Source: Mycobacterium sp. 4858 (GTDB taxonomy: Bacteria > Actinomycetota > Actinomycetes > Mycobacteriales > Mycobacteriaceae). Taken from it: a DNA stretch of 64,000 nt. This document shows, one piece after another, positions 1 to 8,042 of the stretch. The DNA lies in assembly GCF_900240975.1 (NCBI RefSeq), contig NZ_LT968775.1, positions 992,001 through 1,056,000 of the forward strand, given 5' to 3'. The notes under the pieces were generated by a model, which had not been told where the DNA came from, ran no database searches, and saw only the letters and a list, made by a program, of their open reading frames with translations. Made by a program: the position numbers and the translations under genes. Each line of letters starts with the position of its first letter. Position 1 is the first letter of the stretch.

Positions 1-1
1 G

Positions 2-1255
2 ACGGTGTCCTGGGGGCCAGCCCTGACCGACCTGTCGTATTTCCTCGGCTGCGCGTTGCCCACCCCGGATCGCCGTGAGCACTACGATGCGCTACTTCGG
101 GCTTACCACGAGGCGCTCGGGCCGACGGCGCCCCTTTCGCTCGCCGACGTCGCCGAAGGCGTGCGCCGGCAGAGCTTTTTCGGCGTGATGATGGCGATCG
201 TGTCCTCGATGCTGGTGGAGCGGACCGAGCGCGGCGACCGGATGTTCATGACGATGCTGCAACGACACTGTGATCACGTGCTCGACACGGATGCGCTGGC
301 GACGCTGCCCGTCGCGCAGACGCCCCAACCATTGCGGCCTTCGGAGGAGGACGAATCTGCGCACGCGCCGACGGCCGAGCCGCTGTGGAGCGAAAGCTGG
401 TACGCCGACTTCGCCGATGTGGCACAGGGATTGGGCGGCTGGTTCCGCCTCGGCCTGATCGCCAACGAGCGGACCGCGTGGGTGCACGCGCTGCTGTGCG
501 GCCCAGATATGGCGACCGTCGCCCTGGACGCGCGGGTGCCGCTGCCGGCGGACCCGTGGGAAATATCCACCGACTCCTTCGAACTCGGCCACGCCGCGAC
601 GGCGCCGCTGCAGTCCTACCGCATCGACCTGCGGGCGCGGGCTCAGGCCTATGCCGATCCGTCGGCGTTGTTGCGCGGGGAGGCCGGCACCCCCGTCGAG
701 ATGACGATGAACCTGGTGTGGGCCACCGACGGTGTCCCCTACAAGTACCGCTTGACGACGCGCTATGAGATTCCGTGCCGGGTCTCGGGAACCGTCACTA
801 TCGGCGACACCGGCTACCGGGTCGAGTCGGTTCCCGGGCAGCGCGACCATTCCTGGGGTGTGCGCGACTGGTGGAGCATGGACTGGATCTGGAGCGCGCT
901 GCACCTCGATGACGGCACCCACCTGCACGGGGTGAACATCCGCATTCCCGGCGCGCCGTCCTTCAGCATCGGCTACGCGCAGAGCGCCGACGGCGACGTC
1001 ACCGAGCTGCAGACGGTCGACTCACGAGAGTCCTTTGGCGCCAACGGATTACCGCTGAAGGCCACGCTGACCCTGGAGCCGGGCGAAATCACCGCGGACC
1101 TCGACGTGCGGGGGCACGCGCCGGTGCGCCTGACCGCGGCCGACGGGCGGGTCAGCCAGTTCCCGCGGGCCTGGGCCACCGTCAACACCCTCGACGGTCG
1201 CCGCGGGGTCGGCTGGGTGGAGTGGAACCGCAACCTCCCCGCAGAAACCGAGTGA
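2..1255 (+). CDS. Phosphotransferase (APH)-type protein with C-terminal AttH/CrtC-like domain, 5' end cut by window
   Basis: The reading frame is open to the left edge, so this is the C-terminal part of a longer protein. The first residues (SWGPALTDLSYFLG) resemble the end of the aminoglycoside-phosphotransferase/kinase fold, where a D-L-x-Y-F segment follows the metal-binding loop. From about residue 120 a second domain begins; its signature GQRDHSWGVRDWW near residues 278-290 is typical of AttH/CrtC (hydroxyneurosporene synthase)-like lipocalin domains. The substrate is unknown. The stop codon overlaps the GTG of the gluconokinase gene by 4 bp, so the two are probably co-transcribed. The GTG at position 5 is an internal valine rather than a likely start, because the kinase fold is incomplete without upstream sequence. 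Confidence 0.6.
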   Translation, partial: TVSWGPALTDLSYFLGCALPTPDRREHYDALLRAYHEALGPTAPLSLADVAEGVRRQSFFGVMMAIVSSMLVERTERGDRMFMTMLQRHCDHVLDTDALATLPVAQTPQPLRPSEEDESAHAPTAEPLWSESWYADFADVAQGLGGWFRLGLIANERTAWVHALLCGPDMATVALDARVPLPADPWEISTDSFELGHAATAPLQSYRIDLRARAQAYADPSALLRGEAGTPVEMTMNLVWATDGVPYKYRLTTRYEIPCRVSGTVTIGDTGYRVESVPGQRDHSWGVRDWWSMDWIWSALHLDDGTHLHGVNIRIPGAPSFSIGYAQSADGDVTELQTVDSRESFGANGLPLKATLTLEPGEITADLDVRGHAPVRLTAADGRVSQFPRAWATVNTLDGRRGVGWVEWNRNLPAETE

Positions 1256-1749
1256 GCGGACCGGCGCCCGTCGTGGTGATGGGCGTCTCGGGATCGGGCA
1301 AGTCGACCGTGGGAACCGCGCTCGCGCAACGCTTGCGGGTTCCCTTCGTCGACGCAGACACGCTGCACACGCGGGCCAACATCGCCAAGATGGCGGCCGG
1401 TGAGCCGCTCGACGACGAGGACCGCTTTCCCTGGCTGGATCGCGTCGGCGAGTGGTTGGCCGCGCACCGCGGCGGCGGCGTGGCGAGTTGTTCGGCGCTC
1501 AAGCGCAAGTACCGCGACCAGTTGCGCGGGCACTGCCCGCAGGTCGAATTCCTTCACCTCGCCGGTTCGTCGGCGCTCATCAGCGGCCGACTGGCCGCCC
1601 GGACGGGTCACTTCATGCCGGCCACCCTGTTGCGCTCGCAATTCGATGCGCTGGAACCGCTCGCCGCGGAGGAGTGCGGCGCGACCGTCGACGCCGGCCG
1701 GGACGTCGACGCGATCGTCGACGCGTTCCTGACGGGGCGGACGCCCTAG
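1252..1749 (+). CDS. gntK: Gluconokinase
   Basis: Predicted to phosphorylate D-gluconate to 6-phosphogluconate with ATP, feeding the pentose phosphate pathway. The 165-residue protein has a P-loop GVSGSGKST at residues 11-19 and the small P-loop kinase architecture; length agrees with bacterial GntK (about 165-175 aa). DADTLHT and the segment SCSALKRKYRDQLR are typical of the family. I chose the GTG at 1252, which overlaps the upstream stop (GTGA), over an ATG 30 bp upstream that would add residues before the canonical VVVMGVSGSGKS strand. It probably forms a two-gene transcription unit with the preceding kinase-like gene. No gluconate transporter is adjacent. Confidence 0.85.
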   Translation: MSGPAPVVVMGVSGSGKSTVGTALAQRLRVPFVDADTLHTRANIAKMAAGEPLDDEDRFPWLDRVGEWLAAHRGGGVASCSALKRKYRDQLRGHCPQVEFLHLAGSSALISGRLAARTGHFMPATLLRSQFDALEPLAAEECGATVDAGRDVDAIVDAFLTGRTP

Positions 1750-1765
1750 CCGACGGCCGATTCGC

Positions 1766-2800
1766 TCACGAGGAAAGCTTGCGGCGACCCGTCTTGACCT
1801 GCTCACCGAGCCGCTCGCGGGCGGTGTCCGCCAGGTAGCCACCGCGAGCGCGGGCGGTGTCGGCCAGGTAGCTGCCACGCGCGCGGGCGGTGTCGGCGAG
1901 ATCCTCGCCCCGATCCAGCGCCGTGCTCGCCAGTTCCTCCCCGCGCTTGCGCGCCTTCTTGGCCAGCTTCTCGCTGCGCTTGCGGGCCTTCTTGGCCAGC
2001 GGCGCGGCCCAGTCGGCGGCGTCATCGGCGAACTCTTCCCCGCGCTTCTGCGCCTTCTTCACCAGCGGCGCGGCACGCTCGGCGGCCTCTTCGGCGAGTT
2101 CTTCGCCGCGCTTGCGGGCCTTCTTGGCCAGCGGCTTGCCGCGCTCGGCGGCCGTGCTGGCGAATTCGCGCCCGCGCTCGAGCGCGGCCTCGGCGTAGGG
2201 CGCGCCCCGTTCGGCGGCTGTGCTGGCCAGTTCGCGGCCACGTTCGGCGCCGACCTGCAGGCCGTGCACGATCTTCTCGCCCAACTCCGCAAAGTCGGTA
2301 TCGAACGCGGAGTCATCTGACCCCGGTAGCGCCGACGACACTCGCTCCGAGAGCCGCTCGGCCGCCCGGCGCCCCCGCCACCCGAGCGACGGCTTGCCCG
2401 CCGTATCGGCGGACGCGATCAACAACCCACCGACCAGGCTGAGGTCGGTGAGGAACTGCTGGCGCTTCTGGGCTTTGGCCTGCGGATCGCTCTCGTTCCA
2501 GAACGAGTGCGCACCGAGGTTGGCGGGCAGCACCGTGACCGCGAGCGCGGCCGAGGCGACGCGGGGCAGCTTGCCTGTGGCAAGCAGCAGGCCTCCGCCG
2601 ATCTGGACGGCCGCGGTGATTTGCGCGAACGTCTCGGGGTCGCTCGGGATGTTGCCGCTCACCGAATCCGGCAGCGCCTGCAAACCATCCACCGCGGGCG
2701 CGGCGGCCGCAGCCGCCGATTTGGGATTGAGCAGGGAATTGACTCCTTGGCCGATGAACGCCACTGACAGCAACGGGCGCGCGATTCTCCGGATCACCAT
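1766..2800 (-). CDS. DoxX family membrane protein with C-terminal 11-residue repeat tail
   Basis: A 344-residue protein starting MVIRRIARPLLSVAFIGQG. The first about 145 residues look like a DoxX-family four-helix membrane domain (hydrophobic segments, the FIGQGVNSLLNP opening, a PANLGAHSFWNE loop). A linker follows, then residues 186-339 are fourteen tandem 11-residue units of the type x-R-G-x-x-L-A-x-x-A-x, rich in Lys, Arg, Glu and Ala. This should form a long amphipathic helix or hendecad coiled coil and might bind membrane, lipid or nucleic acid; that is inference. The ATG at 2800 is preferred because everything upstream in frame is non-hydrophobic, low-quality sequence. It converges on gntK and lies back to back with pncA (93 bp). 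Confidence 0.75.
   Translation of the reverse strand: MVIRRIARPLLSVAFIGQGVNSLLNPKSAAAAAAPAVDGLQALPDSVSGNIPSDPETFAQITAAVQIGGGLLLATGKLPRVASAALAVTVLPANLGAHSFWNESDPQAKAQKRQQFLTDLSLVGGLLIASADTAGKPSLGWRGRRAAERLSERVSSALPGSDDSAFDTDFAELGEKIVHGLQVGAERGRELASTAAERGAPYAEAALERGREFASTAAERGKPLAKKARKRGEELAEEAAERAAPLVKKAQKRGEEFADDAADWAAPLAKKARKRSEKLAKKARKRGEELASTALDRGEDLADTARARGSYLADTARARGGYLADTARERLGEQVKTGRRKLSS
1784..2245 (-). repeat. Fourteen tandem 33-bp (11-codon) repeats
   Basis: Degenerate in-frame repeats inside the DoxX-like gene. Representative units are ERGREFASTAA, KRGEELAEEAA, KRGEELASTAL, DRGEDLADTAR and ARGGYLADTAR. All are exactly 11 residues with no indels between units, which indicates selection on helical periodicity. 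Confidence 0.9.
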
Positions 2801-2893
2801 GGCCGGTGGATTACCCGACTGGTTCGCGGACAAACCGCCCCGCCCATCCGCGCAGCTGAAGCGCCGTGCCGCACCACCGATATGGTGAGACCC

Positions 2894-3454
2894 GTGAGGG
2901 CGTTGATCATCGTCGACGTGCAAAACGATTTCTGCGAGGGTGGTTCGCTTCCGGTGGCCGGCGGCGCCGCCGTCGCGCCCGCCATCAACGCCTATCTGGC
3001 CGGCGAGCCGGGCTATCAGCACGTGGTAGCAACCCAGGACTTCCACATCCAGCCGGGCGACCATTTCTCCGACCGGCCGGATTACTCGTCGTCGTGGCCC
3101 CCGCACTGCATCGCGGGAAGCTCAGGCGCGGAGCTTCGGCCCGACCTGGACACCAGCCGGATCGAGGCGGTGTTCCGCAAGGGCGCCTATGCCCCGGGCT
3201 ACAGCGGCTTCGAGGGCGTCGACGAAAACGGGGTCCCGTTGCTGGACTGGTTTCGGCAACGCGGGGTCGACGCCGTCGACGTGGTCGGCATCGCCACCGA
3301 CCAGTGCGTCCGTCGGACCGCGGAGGATGCCGCGCGGGCAGGCCTGTCCACCCGGGTGCTGGTGGACCTGACGGCGGCCGTCTCGCCGGAGTCGGCCGCC
3401 GAGGCACTGAAGGAGATGCGGTCCGCGGGCGTCGAGCTGGTTGGGGGACCGTGA
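2894..3454 (+). CDS. pncA: Nicotinamidase/pyrazinamidase
   Basis: Hydrolyses nicotinamide to nicotinate in NAD salvage and, in mycobacteria, activates pyrazinamide. From the GTG at 2894 the protein is 186 residues, the same length as M. tuberculosis PncA. The catalytic triad D8, K96, C138 and metal ligands D49, H51, H57, H71 are all present by direct count. Residue 137, which I recall as His in M. tuberculosis, is Gln here. An in-frame ATG at 2882 would add four residues; the GTG start matches the family N-terminus (RALIIVDVQNDF). The stop overlaps the next gene's ATG by one base. No obvious inactivating change is visible. Confidence 0.95.
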   Translation: MRALIIVDVQNDFCEGGSLPVAGGAAVAPAINAYLAGEPGYQHVVATQDFHIQPGDHFSDRPDYSSSWPPHCIAGSSGAELRPDLDTSRIEAVFRKGAYAPGYSGFEGVDENGVPLLDWFRQRGVDAVDVVGIATDQCVRRTAEDAARAGLSTRVLVDLTAAVSPESAAEALKEMRSAGVELVGGP

Positions 3455-4254
3455 TGGGAGCGACACCGGCGCGGGAGGCGCTGCTGGCCGCCGTCGAGCG
3501 ATCGCCGCGCGCGGCCGCCGCGCACGACCGCGCCGGGTGGGTGGCCCTGTTCACCGACGAGGCCCGGGTAGAGGACCCGGTCGGGTCGCGGCCGCACATC
3601 GGGCACGAACAGATCGGCCGCTTCTATGACACCTTCATCGCCCCGCGTGAGATCACCTTTCACCGCGACCTCGATATCGTTTTCGGGACCGTGGTGCTGC
3701 GTGATCTCGAGCTCGAAGTGGCGATGGGCCCGCGGGTTACCATGTACATTCCCGCGTACTTGCGCTATGACCTGCGAGACCTCAACGGGCAGTGGCGGAT
3801 TGAGAATCTGCAGGCCTACTGGGAACTGCCCGCGATGATGCTGCAATTCCTGTCAAGCGGTCCGCGCGCGGTATCGCCGGCCCTGCAACTGTCACGCGGC
3901 CTGCTGGGCAATCAGCGGCTGCGGGGCATGGCCGGCTTCCTCACGGGGTTCCGGCGGGTGGGCGCGGGGCGCAAGAAACTCGCGGACGCGTTCTTGCGCG
4001 CCGCCGCGCGGCGCGATCACAACGCAGCGGCGCGGGCCCTCTCGGCAAGCGCGACAATAACTCTCGGCGACCACGAGGCTCTCGATCTGGCCGAGCTCGC
4101 CGTTCAACTGGACGGCGCCACTCCGACGAAGACGATCGGCGCGGGCCGGACGGTGACGATCTCGGTCAACTCCGGCCATGGGCGCGGCATCCTGTTCGCC
4201 GACATGGGATGGCGGGGCGGCACCATCGACCGGATCCGGTATTTTCCCGGCTGA
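3454..4254 (+). CDS. Rv2042c-like protein with NTF2/SnoaL-like fold
   Basis: A 266-residue protein whose first about 130 residues read as a SnoaL/NTF2-like cone domain (HDRAGWVALFTDEARVEDPVG, then HIGHEQIGRFYDTFI), the pattern used for small-molecule binding or ketosteroid-isomerase-type chemistry. The second half contains another shorter NTF2-like stretch. The ATG overlaps the pncA stop by one base, the same arrangement I know for Rv2043c-Rv2042c in M. tuberculosis, so it is very probably co-transcribed with pncA. A GTG lies directly before the ATG in frame and cannot be excluded as the start. Function is not established. Confidence 0.8.
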   Translation: MGATPAREALLAAVERSPRAAAAHDRAGWVALFTDEARVEDPVGSRPHIGHEQIGRFYDTFIAPREITFHRDLDIVFGTVVLRDLELEVAMGPRVTMYIPAYLRYDLRDLNGQWRIENLQAYWELPAMMLQFLSSGPRAVSPALQLSRGLLGNQRLRGMAGFLTGFRRVGAGRKKLADAFLRAAARRDHNAAARALSASATITLGDHEALDLAELAVQLDGATPTKTIGAGRTVTISVNSGHGRGILFADMGWRGGTIDRIRYFPG

Positions 4255-4259
4255 CCCGG

Positions 4260-4610
4260 TCAACGCGACACCAGCAGCGCCAGTGAGGCCACCGACATGC
4301 ACAGGTATGCCCCGGGAAACGCGATGTTGTACAGCACGTGGGCCCGCAGGTGCGCCACGACGGCGCCGACGAAGAACAGCACCAGGCCGGTGGCGGCCGC
4401 GATTCCCAAGGCGCGCAACCCCATCAGACCCACGACCAGCCCGATCGCGCCGGCCAACTTGACCGCGCCCAGCGCCGGCAACCACGAACGCGGCACGCCC
4501 ACTTCAGCCGAGTTCGCCAGGACGAATCCCGCGGGGATGAGATCGGCCACGGCGATTCCGGCGGTGATGGCGGCGGTCACCAGCGTGATCACCACGTATG
4601 CGGTGTTCAT
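4260..4610 (-). CDS. DoxX-like small membrane protein
   Basis: A 116-residue protein with four predicted membrane helices (about residues 4-27, 44-64, 68-88, 96-115), the layout of the DoxX-like family. ATG at 4610. It is transcribed away from the ECF sigma gene at 4779, and small DoxX-like genes are common partners or targets of ECF sigma factors with SnoaL-type C-terminal domains. It may therefore be a target of that sigma factor, but I could not recognise a matching promoter pair in the 168-bp gap. No signal peptide or catalytic motif is visible. Confidence 0.75.
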   Translation of the reverse strand: MNTAYVVITLVTAAITAGIAVADLIPAGFVLANSAEVGVPRSWLPALGAVKLAGAIGLVVGLMGLRALGIAAATGLVLFFVGAVVAHLRAHVLYNIAFPGAYLCMSVASLALLVSR

Positions 4611-4778
4611 CTGTGCCAAACCCCCGCGGGGCAGCTGGTTTTGCAATGGCGATCCGGATGGTCGCCGCGCGCTTGGTGGCGCACAATCGACAAGGTCATG
4701 ATGCTGGTCTCCTTTGCAACAGAGAGCTCGACGGACGCGGTCATTCTCTTGACGGCTCCTGTGCGGAAAAGGTGACCC

Positions 4779-5774
4779 ATGAGCGCCCCGGAAAATCTGG
4801 CCGATCTCGCGCAGCGTTTCGACGCCGACCGGCGACACCTGAGGTCCGTCGCGTTCCAGCTGCTGGGCTCGGTGGCCGACGCCGACGACGCGGTTCAGTC
4901 GGCGTGGCTCAAGGCCAGCCGCGCCGATTTCGGCGCAGTCGACAACCTCACCGGCTGGTTTACCACGATCACCGCGCGCGAGGCCGTCGACCAGCTCCGG
5001 GTGCGCAAGAGACGGGCCGAACAACCGCTCGCCACCACCGACGAGCTGGACCGGCTGACCGCAACCACATCTGCGCCCGCGGACGAGGACGCGTTGTTGA
5101 CCGAGTCGGTGAGCAACGCGCTGCTCGTGGTCCTCGACCGGCTCTCACCGGCGCAGCGCGCCGCGTTCGTGCTGCATGACCTGTTCGCGGTGCCCTTCGA
5201 AGAGGTCGCCACCGCGTTGAACCGGTCGCCGGACGCCGCGAAGAAGCTGGCAAGCCGGGCGCGGGGGCGGCTGCAGGCGGAGCCGGATGGCCCGCCCGCG
5301 CACGCGGCCAAGCACCTCGAGATCGTCGAAGCGTTTCTCGCGGCGTCCCGCGGCGGTGACATCGCCGCCCTGCTCGAGCTGCTGGCGCCGGACGTGGTCC
5401 GCACGGTGGATCGCGCGCTGGTTCCTGACGACGTGCCGACCGAGGTGCGCGGCGCCACACGGGTCGCGGAGGAGACCCGCCGATTCGCTCAGCGTGCGCG
5501 CGCCGGTGTTGTCATGCTCATCGACGGGGCGCCCGGCGTCGTGATCGCCCCCCACGGGCGGGCGCAGGCGCTGTTGCTGATCGATGTCGGGCCCGACGAC
5601 CGCATCCGCGCGATCGACATCATCGGGGATCGCGACCGCATCGGCCGGGCCGTTCTGGCTTTGCCGAGCCGGCCGATCCGGCAACACCACAGCCGCATCG
5701 GGTACCAAGGAGATCAGACACCGCCGGCCGGGCGGCCGGCAACGGGGCGAGAACGGGAGCACCATGCTCGATAA
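4779..5774 (+). CDS. ECF RNA polymerase sigma factor with SnoaL-like C-terminal domain (SigJ/ECF41-like)
   Basis: A 331-residue sigma factor. Region 2 (about residues 8-75) contains LGSVADADDAVQSAWLKA and the DNA-melting segment LTGWFTTITAREAVDQLR; region 4 (about 120-170) has LSPAQRAAFVLHDLFAVPFEEVATALNRSPDAAKKLASRAR. The C-terminal about 130 residues form a SnoaL/NTF2-like domain (VEAFLAASRGGDIAALLELLAPDVV), a fused regulatory domain seen in SigJ, ECF41 and ECF56-type factors, which usually lack a separate anti-sigma. The RBS AAAGGTG lies just before the ATG. Its 3' end overlaps the sugar-binding-protein gene by 11 bp. In my memory of M. tuberculosis this gene is not in the pncA-Rv2041c interval, so it looks like an insertion here. 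Confidence 0.88.
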   Translation: MSAPENLADLAQRFDADRRHLRSVAFQLLGSVADADDAVQSAWLKASRADFGAVDNLTGWFTTITAREAVDQLRVRKRRAEQPLATTDELDRLTATTSAPADEDALLTESVSNALLVVLDRLSPAQRAAFVLHDLFAVPFEEVATALNRSPDAAKKLASRARGRLQAEPDGPPAHAAKHLEIVEAFLAASRGGDIAALLELLAPDVVRTVDRALVPDDVPTEVRGATRVAEETRRFAQRARAGVVMLIDGAPGVVIAPHGRAQALLLIDVGPDDRIRAIDIIGDRDRIGRAVLALPSRPIRQHHSRIGYQGDQTPPAGRPATGREREHHAR

Positions 5775-7086
5775 GCCGTTCGGGCGGCGCGGCCTGCTGC
5801 GCGGCGCCGGCGCGCTCACCGCGGCATCGCTGGCGCCGTGGGCCGCCGGCTGCGCTCCCGAAGAAGACTCGTTGACGTTCTTCTTCGCGGCCAACCCCGA
5901 CGAACGTGATGCCAGGCTCCGCATCGTGAACGAGTTCGAGCGCCGCCACCCGGACATCAAGGTTCGCCCCGTGCTTTCGGCCCCGGGCGTGATGCAGCAG
6001 CTGTCGACGTTCTGCGCCGGCGGCAAGTGCCCGGATGTCTTGATGGCCTGGGATCTCACGTACGCCGAGCTGGCCGCCCGGGGCGTGCTGTTGGACCTCA
6101 ACACCATGCTGTCGGGCGATCGGGCCTTCGCGGCCGAACTGAAGTCGGACGGCGTCGCGACGCTGTACGACAGCTTCGCCTTCAACGGCGGCCAATACGC
6201 GCTCCCGGAGCAATGGTCCGGGAACTACCTGTTCTACAACAAGCGATTGTTCGCCGAGGCCGGGGTGCCGCCGCCGCCCAGAACGTGGCAGCAGCCGTGG
6301 AGCTTCGCCGAATTCTTGAACACCGCCACCGCGCTCACCAAGCGCGACCGCTCCGGTCGGGTGACCCAGTGGGGTTTCGTGAACATGTGGTTCTCGTACT
6401 ATTCGGCCGGGCTGTTCGCCATGAACAACGGCGTGCCGTGGTCCACCCCGCTGAAGAACCCGACCCACTTCAACTTCGGCGACGACGCGTTCATCGAGGC
6501 GGTGCAGTTCTACGCCGACCTGGCCAACAAGCACAGGGTCGCGCCCAATGCCTCCGAGGTGCAATCGATGTCCACGCCCGACCTGTTCGCGGCCGGCCGG
6601 GCGGCGATGGCGATGGGCGGCCACTGGCGCTACCAGACCTTCATCCGGGCCGACGGCCTGGATTTCGACGTCGCACCGTTGCCGGTGGGTCCGCGCCGGC
6701 AGGGCCAGCCCGCCCACTCCGACATTGGTTCCACCGGGCTGGCCATCTCCGCGTCCAGCCGGCGCAAGGAGCAGGCATGGGAGTTCGTGAAATTCGCGAC
6801 CGGTCCCGTCGGGCAGGCGCTGATCGGTGAATCCAGCCTTTTCGTGCCGGTGCTGCAATCCGCGCTCAATTCGCCCGGTTTCGCCAAGGCCCACCGGAAC
6901 GTTGGCAACCTCGCCGTGCTCACGCAAGGGCCGGCGTATTCCGAAGGGCTTCCGGTCACCCCGGCATGGGAGAAGATCGTCGCCTTGATGGACCGCAGCT
7001 TCGGGCCGGTGCTGCGTGGCTCGCGGCCCGCGACATCCCTGACCGGCCTGTCGCCCGCCATCGACGAGGTGCTGCGCACCCCATGA
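5764..7086 (+). CDS. ABC transporter sugar-binding lipoprotein (Rv2041c-like)
   Basis: A 440-residue extracellular solute-binding protein of family 1. The N-terminus has a twin-arginine motif (GRRGLLRG, residues 7-14) and a lipobox ending AAGC at about residue 29, so it is predicted to be exported, possibly by Tat, and lipid-anchored. The mature part has the mix of FFFAANPDERDARLRIVNEFERRHPDIKV and later GHWRYQTF typical of sugar-binding proteins. Start ATG 5764 lies inside the end of the sigma gene. The stop overlaps the next permease (ATGA), so binding protein, two permeases and ATPase form one operon. The substrate is unknown; a sugar or sugar-phosphate is inferred from family. Confidence 0.88.
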   Translation: MLDKPFGRRGLLRGAGALTAASLAPWAAGCAPEEDSLTFFFAANPDERDARLRIVNEFERRHPDIKVRPVLSAPGVMQQLSTFCAGGKCPDVLMAWDLTYAELAARGVLLDLNTMLSGDRAFAAELKSDGVATLYDSFAFNGGQYALPEQWSGNYLFYNKRLFAEAGVPPPPRTWQQPWSFAEFLNTATALTKRDRSGRVTQWGFVNMWFSYYSAGLFAMNNGVPWSTPLKNPTHFNFGDDAFIEAVQFYADLANKHRVAPNASEVQSMSTPDLFAAGRAAMAMGGHWRYQTFIRADGLDFDVAPLPVGPRRQGQPAHSDIGSTGLAISASSRRKEQAWEFVKFATGPVGQALIGESSLFVPVLQSALNSPGFAKAHRNVGNLAVLTQGPAYSEGLPVTPAWEKIVALMDRSFGPVLRGSRPATSLTGLSPAIDEVLRTP

Positions 7087-8042
7087 CCTCCCTCGGCACC
7101 AGCCAGGCCCCCGGCCGCATCACCCGCAAGCCCGTCAACGGCGCGGGCCCTTGGCGACGGCGCGCCCGGGCCGGCCGCCTCTTCGTGGCGCCGAACCTGG
7201 CCGCCGTCGCGGTGTTCATGCTGTTTCCGCTCGGGTTCTCGCTGTATATGAGCTTTCAGCGGTGGGACGTCTTCAGGCCGCCGAAGTTCGTGGGGCTCAA
7301 GAACTTCCACGACCTGTTCACCTCGGATCCGCTCTTTGCGATCGCCATCCGCAACACCGTCATCTTCACCCTCGGAACGGTCGTGCCGACCATCGTCGTC
7401 AGCCTCGTCGTGGCCGGCGTGCTGAACCGAAAAGTCAGGGGAATCGGCATATTCCGCACCATCGTCTTTCTGCCCCTGGCGATCTCGTCGGTGGTCATGG
7501 CGGTGGTGTGGCAGTTCGTGTTCAACACCGACAACGGGTTGCTCAACATCATGCTGGGCTGGGTCGGCATCGGCCCGGTCCCGTGGCTCGTCGATCCCCG
7601 GTGGGCGATGGCCTCGCTGTGCATCGTCAGTGTGTGGCGCAGCGTGCCGTTCGCCACCGTCATCCTGCTCGCGGCGATGCAGGGCGTTCCCGAGACCGTC
7701 TACGAGGCGGCCCGAATCGACGGGGCGGGCGAGATCCGGCAGTTCGTGTCCATCACGGTCCCGCTGATCCGCGGGTCGATATCATTTGTGGGCGTCATCT
7801 CGATCATCCACGCGTTCCAGGCGTTTGACATGGTCTACGTCCTCAACGGTGCCAACGGCGGCCCCGAAACCGCCACCTATGTCCTGGGCATCATGCTGTT
7901 TCAGCACGCGTTCTCCTTCCTGGAATTCGGGTACGCGTCCGCGCTGGCATGGGTGATGTTCGCCATCTTGCTGGTGTTGACCGTGGTGGAGCTGCGGATC
8001 ACCCGGCAACGGTCCTGGGAGACGTCTCGTGGCCTCAGCTGA
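7083..8042 (+). CDS. Sugar ABC transporter permease, MalF-type (Rv2040c-like)
   Basis: A 319-residue inner-membrane permease with six main hydrophobic segments. The EAA loop that contacts the ATPase is visible as YEAARIDGAGEIRQFVSITVPLI. The ATG at 7083 overlaps the binding-protein stop by 4 bp. Its 3' end overlaps the second permease by 14 bp, so translation is probably coupled. This subunit pairs with the next gene to form the translocation pore of a carbohydrate-uptake-1 importer. Confidence 0.9.
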   Translation: MTSLGTSQAPGRITRKPVNGAGPWRRRARAGRLFVAPNLAAVAVFMLFPLGFSLYMSFQRWDVFRPPKFVGLKNFHDLFTSDPLFAIAIRNTVIFTLGTVVPTIVVSLVVAGVLNRKVRGIGIFRTIVFLPLAISSVVMAVVWQFVFNTDNGLLNIMLGWVGIGPVPWLVDPRWAMASLCIVSVWRSVPFATVILLAAMQGVPETVYEAARIDGAGEIRQFVSITVPLIRGSISFVGVISIIHAFQAFDMVYVLNGANGGPETATYVLGIMLFQHAFSFLEFGYASALAWVMFAILLVLTVVELRITRQRSWETSRGLS

